From Candidatus Gottesmanbacteria bacterium (GTDB taxonomy: Bacteria > Patescibacteriota > Microgenomatia > 2-02-FULL-39-11), in assembly GCA_016204905.1 (NCBI GenBank), contig JACQJU010000034.1, positions 1 through 17,148 of the forward strand: a DNA stretch of 17,148 nt, written 5' to 3'. Below are positions 1 through 6,195 of this stretch, piece by piece. The translations under genes and the position numbers were made by a program. Position 1 is the stretch's first letter. Every line of letters starts with the position of its first letter. The notes beneath the pieces are model-generated. The model was given only the letters and a program-made list of their open reading frames with translations, had not been told where the DNA came from and ran no database searches.

Positions 1-42
1 GAATTGTTTAGGTCAATTAGAAATTAGAATAATTAGAAATTT

Positions 43-1197
43 ATGGGAAAACCTATACGACTACCTGGTCTTATCGATATTCACGTCCATTTCCGCGATC
101 CTGGACAGACTGACAAGGAAGATTTTTATACTGGTACTTCTGCCGCCCTGGCCGGTGGAGTCACTACTGTCTTTGACATGCCCAATAACTTGGTGCCCAT
201 ATTTACACTCAAAACTTTGCTAGAGAAAATGAAAATCGCCGAAAAAAAGGCAGTTTGTGATTATGGTTTCTATTTTGGGACTGATGGGAAAAATATAACC
301 GAGTTTGAAAAGGTAAAAGGTTTGGTGATTGGCCTGAAAGTCTATCTTACTTTAACAACTGGGAAATATCTTCTGGACAATGGTCAAAAATTGGAAGAAG
401 TTTTCGAGTCTTGGCCAAAAGAAAAAGTGATTGTTGTACACGGAGAAGGAGATAAAATTGATTTAGCAATTAATTTGGCAAAAAAATATAAAAATAAAGT
501 ACATATCACCCATGTTAGTAAAAAAAACGATCTTCAAGTAATTATAGAAGGAAAAAAAACGAATTCTAATATTACTTGCGATGTTACACCTCATCATTTA
601 TTTTTATCGAAAGAACAAATAAGCGCTAAAAACACCTCGGGGGTAGCCCGAAGGGTTTACCCTGAGCGAAGCCGAAGGGATTCCCCCGATGGTGGAGGGA
701 CCGCAAATGGATTTTATGAGGTAAAGCCGCCTCTTGCTTCAAGAGTTGACCAAGATTTTCTCTGGGAACACCTCAAAGATATCGATGCTATAGCCACTGA
801 TCATGCACCCCATACTATTGAGGAAAAGAAATCCAATACTCCACCTAGTGGTATGCCCGGAGTCGAGACAACCTTGCCACTTCTGTTCACTGCAGTAAAA
901 GATGGCCGATTAACTATGAAAGATTTAATTAGGCTCACCAACACCAATCCCCAAATGATATTCGGATTTAGGCAAAATAAAAATACTTGTGTAGAAATTG
1001 ATCCAGACGAAAAATATACAATTGAAAATGAAAATTTGAAAACGAAGTGCAGCTGGAGCCCATTTGCAAGAAGAGAAGTTTACGGACGAGTACAAAAAGT
1101 GTTCATCCGTGGAGAAAAAGTATTTGAAAAAGGTAAAATTTTAGCAAAACCTGGCCTTGGAAGAAATATTCTATCTCCAAAATCCGGAGGTGTCTAG
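43..1197 (+). CDS. pyrC: Dihydroorotase (CAD-type), with in-frame repeat insertion
   Basis: Third step of pyrimidine synthesis: cyclises N-carbamoyl-aspartate to dihydroorotate in the cytoplasm. The 384-residue product opens with the amidohydrolase metal motif HVHFRDPG (His14, His16). It then shows GLKVYL with a candidate carboxylated Lys99, HGEG (His133), HITHVS, CDVTPHHLFLS (about 179-188) and ATDHAPH (Asp253). The order and wording of these blocks resemble the dihydroorotase domain of animal CAD more than the E. coli class II enzyme. Residues about 199-222 (containing VYPERSRRDS) are not family sequence; they are encoded by a palindromic repeat inserted in frame just before the YEVKPPL block. 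The start at 43 gives the usual MGKPIRLPGLID opening, and no Shine-Dalgarno is visible. The gene converges with the malic enzyme gene. All catalytic blocks are intact, so I expect an active enzyme. Confidence 0.95.
   Translation: MGKPIRLPGLIDIHVHFRDPGQTDKEDFYTGTSAALAGGVTTVFDMPNNLVPIFTLKTLLEKMKIAEKKAVCDYGFYFGTDGKNITEFEKVKGLVIGLKVYLTLTTGKYLLDNGQKLEEVFESWPKEKVIVVHGEGDKIDLAINLAKKYKNKVHITHVSKKNDLQVIIEGKKTNSNITCDVTPHHLFLSKEQISAKNTSGVARRVYPERSRRDSPDGGGTANGFYEVKPPLASRVDQDFLWEHLKDIDAIATDHAPHTIEEKKSNTPPSGMPGVETTLPLLFTAVKDGRLTMKDLIRLTNTNPQMIFGFRQNKNTCVEIDPDEKYTIENENLKTKCSWSPFARREVYGRVQKVFIRGEKVFEKGKILAKPGLGRNILSPKSGGV
637..689. repeat. Palindromic repeat inserted in frame in pyrC
   Basis: Outer arms tcggggg (637-643) and cccccga (683-689) are perfect complements. 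Inside are agggt-tt-accct (652-663) and the 20-mer ccctgagcgaagccgaaggg (660-679), itself flanked by ccct/aggg. It is G+C-rich within an A+T-rich gene. It is translated without a stop or frameshift as a basic stretch including VYPERSRRDS. It lies where CAD-type dihydroorotases have a variable loop between the PHHLFLS and (V)RP/KPPL blocks. Similar ORF-invading palindromes are known in Rickettsia (RPE elements); relationship to them is not implied. Confidence 0.8.
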
Positions 1198-1209
1198 CTA
1201 CCACACTCG

Positions 1210-1237
1210 ACGAGTGTACAAAAACGAGTGTACAAAA
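1210..1237. repeat. Tandem duplication of a 14-base unit
   Basis: The unit acgagtgtacaaaa occurs twice head to tail (1210-1223 and 1224-1237), just after the pyrC stop. The preceding bases acactcg (1203-1209) can pair with the first cgagtgt. It lies in the short gap between the convergent pyrC and malic enzyme genes. Confidence 0.85.
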
Positions 1238-1246
1238 AATTGAATT

Positions 1247-1287
1247 CCCGATGTGTGAAGCCATCATCACACCCGGTGTGATGGTGG
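1247..1287. repeat. Intergenic palindromic repeat between convergent genes; hairpin covers maeB stop
   Basis: It begins with cccgatgtgtgaag (1247-1260), a unit shared with the repeat near 6133-6171. It continues into a 12-base hairpin, 1261-1272 pairing with 1276-1287 around ccg with one G-T pair. The malic enzyme stop codon (TGA, complement of 1267-1269) lies in the stem, so the last malic enzyme residues are encoded by repeat sequence. No T-run directly follows the hairpin on either strand, so it is not a standard intrinsic terminator, though it may still slow transcription between the converging genes. Confidence 0.7.
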
Positions 1288-2418
1288 CGGCCTCAAACTT
1301 CCTGCTATGACAGGCACGACCCGCTTATCCAAAATAGAAGGAATAAAATTATTAGCAGTTGGATGAGGAATTATACCCGCCAAGGCTTTGGCTGCTTTTA
1401 TTTTCATCTCGGGTGTTATTTTAGTTATACGATTCTCGAGAAGACCTTTAAAAAATCCGGGAAAGACTAGGGCATTATTTATCTGATTGGGAAAATCACT
1501 TCTCCCGGTCCCTATCACTGCTACTCCCCATCTTTTGGCATCGATAGGCAATATTTCCGGGTCAGGATTAGCCATAGCAAAAATAATCGGCTCAGGATTC
1601 ATAGATTTAACTATATTCTGTGTAAATAATCCTTTTGTCGACACCCCTATTAATACATCCGCATTTATTGCTGCTGCTTGGAGATCTCCATCTACATCTT
1701 GCGGATCTGTTATTACGACTAATTCTCGTTTAGAAGAGTTGAGATCTTTTCTATTCTTAGAAATAATCCCCTTACTATCAACAGCCAAAATATTTTTTAT
1801 CCCTACCCGACTAAGCAATTTTATTGTCGCTACCCCGGCGGCCCCGCTACCAACGACTACAACTTTGAGTGCTTTTAGTTCTTTTCCGACAATTTTGGTA
1901 GCGTTATATAATGCTGCCAACACAACAATAGCTGTGGCATGCTGATCATCATGCATCACAGGAATTCCTAAGTTCTGAAGTTTTTCTTCTATCTCAAAAC
2001 ATCTAGGAGCACTAATATCTTCGATATTTATCCCTCCAAATATTGGAGATATATTGGCAATTATATTGATAATTTCCTCATTATTCTGAGTCTTAAGACA
2101 TAGAGGAAAAGCATCAATCCCAGCAAATTCTTTAAAGAGCATGCATTTCCCTTCCATCACGGGCATGGCTGCTTCGGCCCCTACATTTCCTAACCCCAAA
2201 ACTGCTGACCCATCGGTTACAACTGCCACAGTATTATGTTTGATGGTGAGTTTAAAAACTTGTTTGGGATCATCGACAATTGCTTTTACCGCTTGAGAAA
2301 CGCCAGGGGTGTAAGCCAAAGATAGTTGCTCCTTAGTCGTAAGGGCCAATTTCGATTGCACCGCTATTTTCCCTCGCAGTTTTTTATGGAGTTCCAGAGC
2401 TTCCGAACTGACTATCAT
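1267..2418 (-). CDS. maeB: Malic enzyme (short bacterial type)
   Basis: Oxidatively decarboxylates malate to pyruvate with NAD(P)+ and a divalent metal. The 383-residue product shows, in order, the catalytic tyrosine block YTPGV (36-40), TDGSAVLGLGNVGAEAAMPVMEGK (from about 68, with the catalytic lysine region near 91-96), metal ligands in EDISAPRCFEIE (133-144) and MHDDQHATA (155-163), the Rossmann loop GSGAAG (190-195), and AMANPDPEI. It lacks the phosphotransacetylase-like tail of long MaeB proteins. Cofactor preference cannot be read with confidence. It is the only minus-strand gene here and is divergent from pyrD. A TTGACA/TATGAT promoter sits so close upstream that the mRNA probably starts at the ATG. 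The last few residues (about PPPSHRV) come from a palindromic repeat. Confidence 0.93.
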   Translation of the reverse strand: MIVSSEALELHKKLRGKIAVQSKLALTTKEQLSLAYTPGVSQAVKAIVDDPKQVFKLTIKHNTVAVVTDGSAVLGLGNVGAEAAMPVMEGKCMLFKEFAGIDAFPLCLKTQNNEEIINIIANISPIFGGINIEDISAPRCFEIEEKLQNLGIPVMHDDQHATAIVVLAALYNATKIVGKELKALKVVVVGSGAAGVATIKLLSRVGIKNILAVDSKGIISKNRKDLNSSKRELVVITDPQDVDGDLQAAAINADVLIGVSTKGLFTQNIVKSMNPEPIIFAMANPDPEILPIDAKRWGVAVIGTGRSDFPNQINNALVFPGFFKGLLENRITKITPEMKIKAAKALAGIIPHPTANNFIPSILDKRVVPVIAGSLRPPPSHRV

Positions 2419-2424
2419 AGAACT

Positions 2425-2452
2425 ATCATACGCGATGATTTACTATTGTCAA
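2425..2452 (-). promoter_or_regulatory. Sigma-70-type promoter for the malic enzyme gene
   Basis: On the minus strand, TTGACA (complement of 2447-2452), a 16-base spacer and TATGAT (complement of 2425-2430). Six bases separate the -10 box from the ATG (A at 2418), so the expected transcription start falls on the start codon itself. There is no room for a Shine-Dalgarno site. Confidence 0.8.
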
Positions 2453-2501
2453 TCCTATCAAAACCAAAGGATTGATACTGAGTCTATCGAAGTATCAAAT
2501 A

Positions 2502-2530
2502 TTGCAGATTAACATGGTTATTGTTATACT
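2502..2530 (+). promoter_or_regulatory. Sigma-70-type promoter for the pyrD operon
   Basis: TTGCAG (2502-2507), a 17-base spacer and TATACT (2525-2530). The pyrD ATG at 2541 begins 11 bases after the -10 box, so the predicted 5' leader is only about 3-4 bases. It is back to back with the malic enzyme promoter in a 122-base divergent region. Confidence 0.75.
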
Positions 2531-2540
2531 CCCATAAAAC

Positions 2541-3458
2541 ATGGCTGATTTATCAATTAAATTCCTCGTAACATTCTCTAATCCTTTTATACTTCCTTCT
2601 GGCATCATCACTGAAATACCAGATCACAAAAAAGCCATAGAAGCAGGCGCTGGAGGCATCACTCTAAAAACTATTACCAAAGAAAAAAGAGAAGGCAACC
2701 CACTTCCTCGTCTGTGGAAATATGAACATGGCATGCTCAACTCTGTAGGACTACGTAATCCAGGCATAGATGAAGGAATAAAACAAATAGAAATATTTCT
2801 AAAAGAAAATCCCAATTTTCCCATTATTGTCAGCCTTTTTGCTACAGATGTCAAAGAATTTGCCCACCTAGTTGAAAAAATAGTTCCCTTAAGTCCTCCA
2901 TTTATAGAACTAAATCTCTCTTGTCCCAATACAACTGATGAGTTGGGCAATGCACTTGGTATGGACGAAGGTGCAGCAGAAAAAGTGACCAAAGCAGTCA
3001 AGATGGTTTCTGGAAAGGTTACAATTATTGCCAAACTATCACCCAATGTTTCCGAAATATCAGAAGTTGCCAAAGCATGTGAATCTGTAGGTGCTGATGC
3101 AATATCTGCTATCAATACAGTCGGTCCGGGCATGATAATTGACATAATGAAGAAAAAACCAGTTATTGGCAACAAAGAAGGAGGCGTTTCCGGCCCAGCG
3201 ATATTGCCAATTGCTATCCGATGTGTATACGATATCTACGAGGCCGTTAAAATACCCATCATAGGAATTGGAGGAGTAGAAAAGATTGAAGGTGCCATCC
3301 AAATGTTTATGGCGGGTGCTACTCTGGTCGGAGTCGGCACAGCTACTTATACCAAAGGGATGAAGGTTTATGAGGAATTAAAGAAAGACTTATCAGAATA
3401 TATGGAAAAAAACAACCTAAAAAGTCTTCAAGACTTTATAGGAGCAGCACATAATTAA
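2541..3458 (+). CDS. pyrD: Dihydroorotate dehydrogenase, class 1 (1B-like catalytic subunit)
   Basis: FMN enzyme oxidising dihydroorotate to orotate. The 305-residue TIM-barrel protein shows GITLKT, NSVGLRNPG (67-75), the catalytic-base loop ELNLSCPN with Cys128, IAKLSPN (Lys165), AINTVGPGM (190-198) and GGVSGPAILPIAIR, followed by IGIGGV and an FMN-phosphate GATLVGVGTA segment. Cys rather than Ser as the base marks class 1 (soluble), and the INTVGPGM/GGVSGPA wording fits the 1B/archaeal-like group. Class 1B enzymes normally work with the PyrK iron-sulphur/FAD subunit to pass electrons to NAD+, but no pyrK is in this window. It is the first gene of a plus-strand operon behind a strong promoter; no Shine-Dalgarno is present and the transcript is probably near-leaderless. 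Confidence 0.93.
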   Translation: MADLSIKFLVTFSNPFILPSGIITEIPDHKKAIEAGAGGITLKTITKEKREGNPLPRLWKYEHGMLNSVGLRNPGIDEGIKQIEIFLKENPNFPIIVSLFATDVKEFAHLVEKIVPLSPPFIELNLSCPNTTDELGNALGMDEGAAEKVTKAVKMVSGKVTIIAKLSPNVSEISEVAKACESVGADAISAINTVGPGMIIDIMKKKPVIGNKEGGVSGPAILPIAIRCVYDIYEAVKIPIIGIGGVEKIEGAIQMFMAGATLVGVGTATYTKGMKVYEELKKDLSEYMEKNNLKSLQDFIGAAHN

Positions 3459-3467
3459 TTTAACCTC

Positions 3468-3484
3468 GCAAGGGCTGCCCTTGC
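3468..3484. repeat. Short perfect-arm palindrome between pyrD and the dehydrogenase gene
   Basis: gcaagggc / gcccttgc around a single central T; a folded RNA would have about 6 base pairs and a 5-base loop. No T-run follows, so it is more likely an RNA-processing or stability hairpin, or a repeat, than a terminator. Confidence 0.6.
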
Positions 3485-3497
3485 AAGTGTAATAAGT

Positions 3498-4409
3498 ATG
3501 TATACAATTCATTTTGATGTAGACGAAGAGATTGCGAAATACCTAAAAGGTATTAAATACCCTCATTGGTTAAACGAGAAGAACAAAAGCTATCAAAATG
3601 TAGAAGCCATATCTATTAGTCACCTTTGTAAATTTGGCAAATCGACTTTTCAATATTTTCCCAAACTTAAATTGATTATTACTCGAAGTGTTGGCGTAGA
3701 TCATATAGATCTCGAAGAATGTAAAAGGCATTCTATTGCCGTCTATCATATCCTCGATTACGGCGCAATAAGTATAGCCGAACACGCACTCGCTCTGTTA
3801 TTATCAGGAACAAGAAGGCTATTTGATGCTAATAAGAAAATCAAAAAAGGAGAGTTCAACTTCCGAAACCTTCTCGGATATAGTCTGTATAATAAAACAA
3901 TAGGAATTATCGGTACAGGAAGAATAGGGTTGGAATTTATAAAGCTTATCAAGCCTTTTAATTGCCAGATAATTGCCTATGATATATATAAAAATGAAAA
4001 GGCCGCCAAAGATTTAGATTTTTCCTACGTTTCTCTTGATGAACTATTGCAAAAAAGTGACATTATCTCATTGCATATCCCCTTAAACAACGATACTCAT
4101 CACATAATAGATAATAACAAGATCCAAAAGATGAAAAATGGTGTTATTCTCATAAATACTTCTCGTGGAGGACTAATCCATACTAAAGCCTTAATTGATC
4201 ATATTAATAAGTTCTATTTTATAGGATTAGACGTTTTAGAAGATGAGCAAAGTTTCAATAAAAATCATCCATTACTAAATTATGATAATGTACTTATTAC
4301 TCCCCATATTGCTTTCTATACCGATGAAACGGTTAAACTAATCGGCAAGGAAACCATGCATTCCATTGAAAGATTTACTAAAAACGACAAAACTGGTAGA
4401 GTAGTATAA
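3498..4409 (+). CDS. D-isomer-specific 2-hydroxyacid dehydrogenase (D-lactate dehydrogenase-like)
   Basis: NAD(H)-dependent interconversion of a 2-ketoacid and a D-2-hydroxyacid. The 303-residue product has the family architecture: a split substrate domain with TRSVGVDHIDL (62-72), then the Rossmann motif IGIIGTGRIG (GxGxxG at 139-144) followed by an acidic residue (YD, 161-162) that favours NAD over NADP. The catalytic triad follows: Arg223 in INTSRGG, Glu248 in LDVLEDE and His270 in ITPHIAF. Substrate cannot be assigned firmly. D-lactate dehydrogenase is plausible, while 3-phosphoglycerate dehydrogenase is less likely because the usual C-terminal ACT region is absent. It lies between pyrD and pyrF, 39 bases after pyrD and 7 before pyrF, so it is probably co-transcribed. 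With the nearby malic enzyme it could re-oxidise NADH by reducing pyruvate, but that link is inference. Confidence 0.85.
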   Translation: MYTIHFDVDEEIAKYLKGIKYPHWLNEKNKSYQNVEAISISHLCKFGKSTFQYFPKLKLIITRSVGVDHIDLEECKRHSIAVYHILDYGAISIAEHALALLLSGTRRLFDANKKIKKGEFNFRNLLGYSLYNKTIGIIGTGRIGLEFIKLIKPFNCQIIAYDIYKNEKAAKDLDFSYVSLDELLQKSDIISLHIPLNNDTHHIIDNNKIQKMKNGVILINTSRGGLIHTKALIDHINKFYFIGLDVLEDEQSFNKNHPLLNYDNVLITPHIAFYTDETVKLIGKETMHSIERFTKNDKTGRVV

Positions 4410-4416
4410 GAAAAAC

Positions 4417-5244
4417 ATGACTTTTAAACATAAACTAAGTAGTATCGTCCAAAAAAATAACTCCCTTGTTTGTGTCGGACTAGATAGCGATTTAGGAAAA
4501 ATTCCTAAACACCTAAAGTCCCAATCCGATCCCATCTTTGCATTTAATAAAGCCATAATTGATTCTACTTATGACCTCGTCTGCGCCTACAAGCCCAATA
4601 GTGCTTTTTATGAGGCCTACGGTTTAGAAGGGATAGCACAATTGAAAAAAACATTTGATTATATAAATGAAAAATATCCAGAAATCCCTACAGTACTAGA
4701 TGCTAAGCGTGCAGATATAGGTAATACCAATGAAGGTTATGCCCGATTTGTTTTTGATTATATGGGTGCTGATTCTATAACATTACATCCATACTTGGGA
4801 ATTGAAACACTAGACTCTTTTCTCAAGAGACTGGATAAGGAAGTATTTATACTCTGTAAAACGTCCAACCCCGGAGCAGGGGAGTTACAAGATTTGGAGG
4901 TCGGAAAAAAGCCGCTTTACCAAATAGTTGCCGAGCATGTCGTAGAAAAATGGAATTACAACGGCAACTGCGCTCTAGTAGTAGGAGCACCCTACCCTGC
5001 CGATCTAAATATTGTACGACGTATTGCCAAAAATCTCATCATACTTATTCCCGGGATTGGTATCCAAGGGGGAAAAGTGGAAGATGTAGTAAAAGCCGGA
5101 GTAGATGCTAACGGCCAAAATGCTATAATCAACTCATCTCGCGGTATAATCTTTGCCTCATCAGAAGCAGATTTTGCCCAAAGAACTCGAGAAGAAGCAG
5201 AAAAATTGAGAAATGAAATTAATAAATTTAGAGTCACAATATAG
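4417..5244 (+). CDS. pyrF: Orotidine 5'-phosphate decarboxylase (type 2)
   Basis: Last step to UMP: decarboxylates OMP. The 275-residue length and motifs fit the type 2 (longer) PyrF subfamily. They are CVGLDSD (19-25), CAYKPNSAFYEAYG (56-69), the catalytic LDAKRADIGNT (94-104, with the Asp-Lys-Asp charge network Asp95, Lys97, Asp100), the LHPYLG segment, and a phosphate-binding IPGIGIQGG with a following NSSRGI. It starts 7 bases after the dehydrogenase stop with no clear Shine-Dalgarno, so translation may be coupled to the upstream gene. All catalytic residues are present. Confidence 0.95.
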   Translation: MTFKHKLSSIVQKNNSLVCVGLDSDLGKIPKHLKSQSDPIFAFNKAIIDSTYDLVCAYKPNSAFYEAYGLEGIAQLKKTFDYINEKYPEIPTVLDAKRADIGNTNEGYARFVFDYMGADSITLHPYLGIETLDSFLKRLDKEVFILCKTSNPGAGELQDLEVGKKPLYQIVAEHVVEKWNYNGNCALVVGAPYPADLNIVRRIAKNLIILIPGIGIQGGKVEDVVKAGVDANGQNAIINSSRGIIFASSEADFAQRTREEAEKLRNEINKFRVTI

Positions 5245-5265
5245 TTTCTAAAAAAGCATAAGAAT

Positions 5266-5457
5266 ATGACAAATTATATATATGTCAAGGATAGGTTTAG
5301 TAAAGAGGGAACAATGAGAATTGCCGTACGAGATGAGGATGAAATAACTTCTAATACAGAACCAAATGAACCTGTTACTAATGGGGAAAAGAGTAACGTC
5401 CCTACTCAAGAACTGAAACAACCAAATACCCCATCATTACTCGAAGGTAGAAGATAA
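5266..5457 (+). CDS. Small acidic protein of unknown function
   Basis: A 63-codon open frame fitting neatly between pyrF (21 bases upstream) and the first phosphoribosyltransferase gene (24 bases downstream), on the same strand. I recognise no domain. The N-terminal part (TNYIYVKDRF, MRIAVRDEDE) could form beta strands, while the C-terminal half is rich in Asn, Glu, Pro, Thr and looks disordered. There are no membrane segments and no Cys. A better-supported start may be ATG 5314: AGAGGG (5304-5309) precedes it by 4 bases, giving 47 residues (MRIAVRDEDE...). Position in the operon and a possible ribosome site favour a real gene, but a chance open frame is not excluded. Confidence 0.5.
   Translation: MTNYIYVKDRFSKEGTMRIAVRDEDEITSNTEPNEPVTNGEKSNVPTQELKQPNTPSLLEGRR
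5304..5309 (+). promoter_or_regulatory. Possible ribosome binding site within the small ORF
   Basis: AGAGGG followed by aaca and ATG (5314). Spacing matches the strong site before pyrE at 6196, suggesting the small protein may start at 5314 rather than 5266. Confidence 0.4.
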
Positions 5458-5481
5458 TACAATTCATTAATCAAAATCATA

Positions 5482-6111
5482 ATGGCATTAGACAAACTAA
5501 AACAAATATATATCACTACTCTCTATAGAGAAAAAGCTTTCATCATAAAAAAGGAATATATCAAACTCCATCATGGTGGCGAGAGTCATCTCTATATGAA
5601 TCATTCTATATTTCTTTCATCTTACAAAAACTTTAGTTTACTTTCCCAAATCTATATTGAATTGCTACCAAAATCATTAAAGACTTATCAACTAGGCAGC
5701 GTAGATTCGGTGATGAGTCCCATTATAAGTGGCTTTTTGGCCTCCATACTAAAAAAAGATGTTGTCATCACCAAAGAAAAAAAAATGGAACATGGAATTG
5801 AAAATAAGATTTATGGGAATCCTTCCGGGGAAGTTGTTCTCATAGACGACGTTACCACTTCTGGTACGATTCTTATAAACGCTGCCCAAGCTCTAAAAGA
5901 GAAAGGTGCATCTGTCAATTATGCTATACTGGCAGCTTGTAGGGATTTGACAGCTATTGAGAGATTAAAAGCTGTGGGAATAAAAACTAATTTTATCGCC
6001 ACTTACGAAGAAATAGCTAAAACACTTTGGAATAAATTGACTCAAGAAGAAAAAGCAATTATCAAGAAGGAAGTACAGGAAAGGGGCTATAATTGGAAGT
6101 TATCAAATTAA
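5482..6111 (+). CDS. pyrE: Orotate phosphoribosyltransferase-family protein (first of tandem pair)
   Basis: Type I phosphoribosyltransferase of 209 residues. Signs of orotate phosphoribosyltransferase (orotate + PRPP to OMP) are a catalytic-loop KEKKMEHG (98-105), matching the KxxKxHG pattern of the family, and the PRPP-binding motif VVLIDDVTTSGT (118-129). A glycine-poor region LGSVDSVMSPIISGFLAS sits where family members carry the G-x-D-x-I-x-G helix start. The N-terminal 70 residues are divergent. No Shine-Dalgarno is visible. It is followed, after an intergenic repeat, by a second, more conventional-looking OPRT. Both could be OPRTs, or this one may prefer another pyrimidine base or orotate analogue; the sequence alone does not decide. 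The key loop and PRPP residues are intact here. Confidence 0.75.
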   Translation: MALDKLKQIYITTLYREKAFIIKKEYIKLHHGGESHLYMNHSIFLSSYKNFSLLSQIYIELLPKSLKTYQLGSVDSVMSPIISGFLASILKKDVVITKEKKMEHGIENKIYGNPSGEVVLIDDVTTSGTILINAAQALKEKGASVNYAILAACRDLTAIERLKAVGIKTNFIATYEEIAKTLWNKLTQEEKAIIKKEVQERGYNWKLSN

Positions 6112-6133
6112 TAATTAAATTTGAGCTCATTAC

Positions 6134-6171
6134 CCGATGTGTGAAGGGAATATCACATCGGATGTGTGAAG
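6134..6171. repeat. Intergenic palindromic repeat between the two OPRT genes
   Basis: ccgatgtg (6134-6141) pairs with cacatcgg (6154-6161) around a 12-base loop. The unit gatgtgtgaag occurs directly twice (6136-6146 and 6161-6171) and again at 1250-1260; a degenerate relative lies at 12,609-12,660. No T-run follows. It occupies most of the 84-base gap. Confidence 0.75.
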
Positions 6172-6185
6172 CTAAAATAAAATAT

Positions 6186-6191
6186 GGGAGG
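6186..6191 (+). promoter_or_regulatory. Strong Shine-Dalgarno deciding the pyrE start
   Basis: GGGAGG followed by AAAA and ATG at 6196. The in-frame ATG at 6184 overlaps this site and would place the ribosome site inside the coding region, so 6196 is the better start. This is the clearest ribosome site in the window. Confidence 0.85.
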
Positions 6192-6195
6192 AAAA

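Noticed and set aside
1..27. Possible tail of an upstream gene ending at TAG 25-27
   Set aside because: Only eight codons are visible, with no recognisable sequence, so it cannot be supported.
4..30. Possible promoter for pyrC (ttgttt with tagaat)
   Set aside because: Poor -35 match, short 15-base spacer, and too little upstream sequence to judge; pyrC may be transcribed from a gene before the window.
1247..1287. Bidirectional intrinsic terminator between pyrC and maeB
   Set aside because: The hairpin is strong but no T-run follows directly on either strand, and it overlaps the maeB coding end; kept only as a repeat.
1487..1945. 152-codon plus-strand open frame opposite the malic enzyme gene
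   Set aside because: It lies wholly antisense to a strongly supported enzyme gene and its translation resembles no family; it is a shadow of the minus-strand codons.
2624..3175. 183-codon minus-strand open frame opposite pyrD
   Set aside because: Antisense shadow of pyrD, with low-complexity hydrophobic content and no promoter or ribosome site.
5206..5245. Promoter ttgaga/tatagt before the small ORF
   Set aside because: The spacer would be 28 bases, far outside the usual range, and most of it lies within pyrF.
6134..6171. CRISPR-like array from the repeated gatgtgtgaag units
   Set aside because: Only two local copies with a 14-base interval, palindromic arrangement and no further repeats or cas genes.
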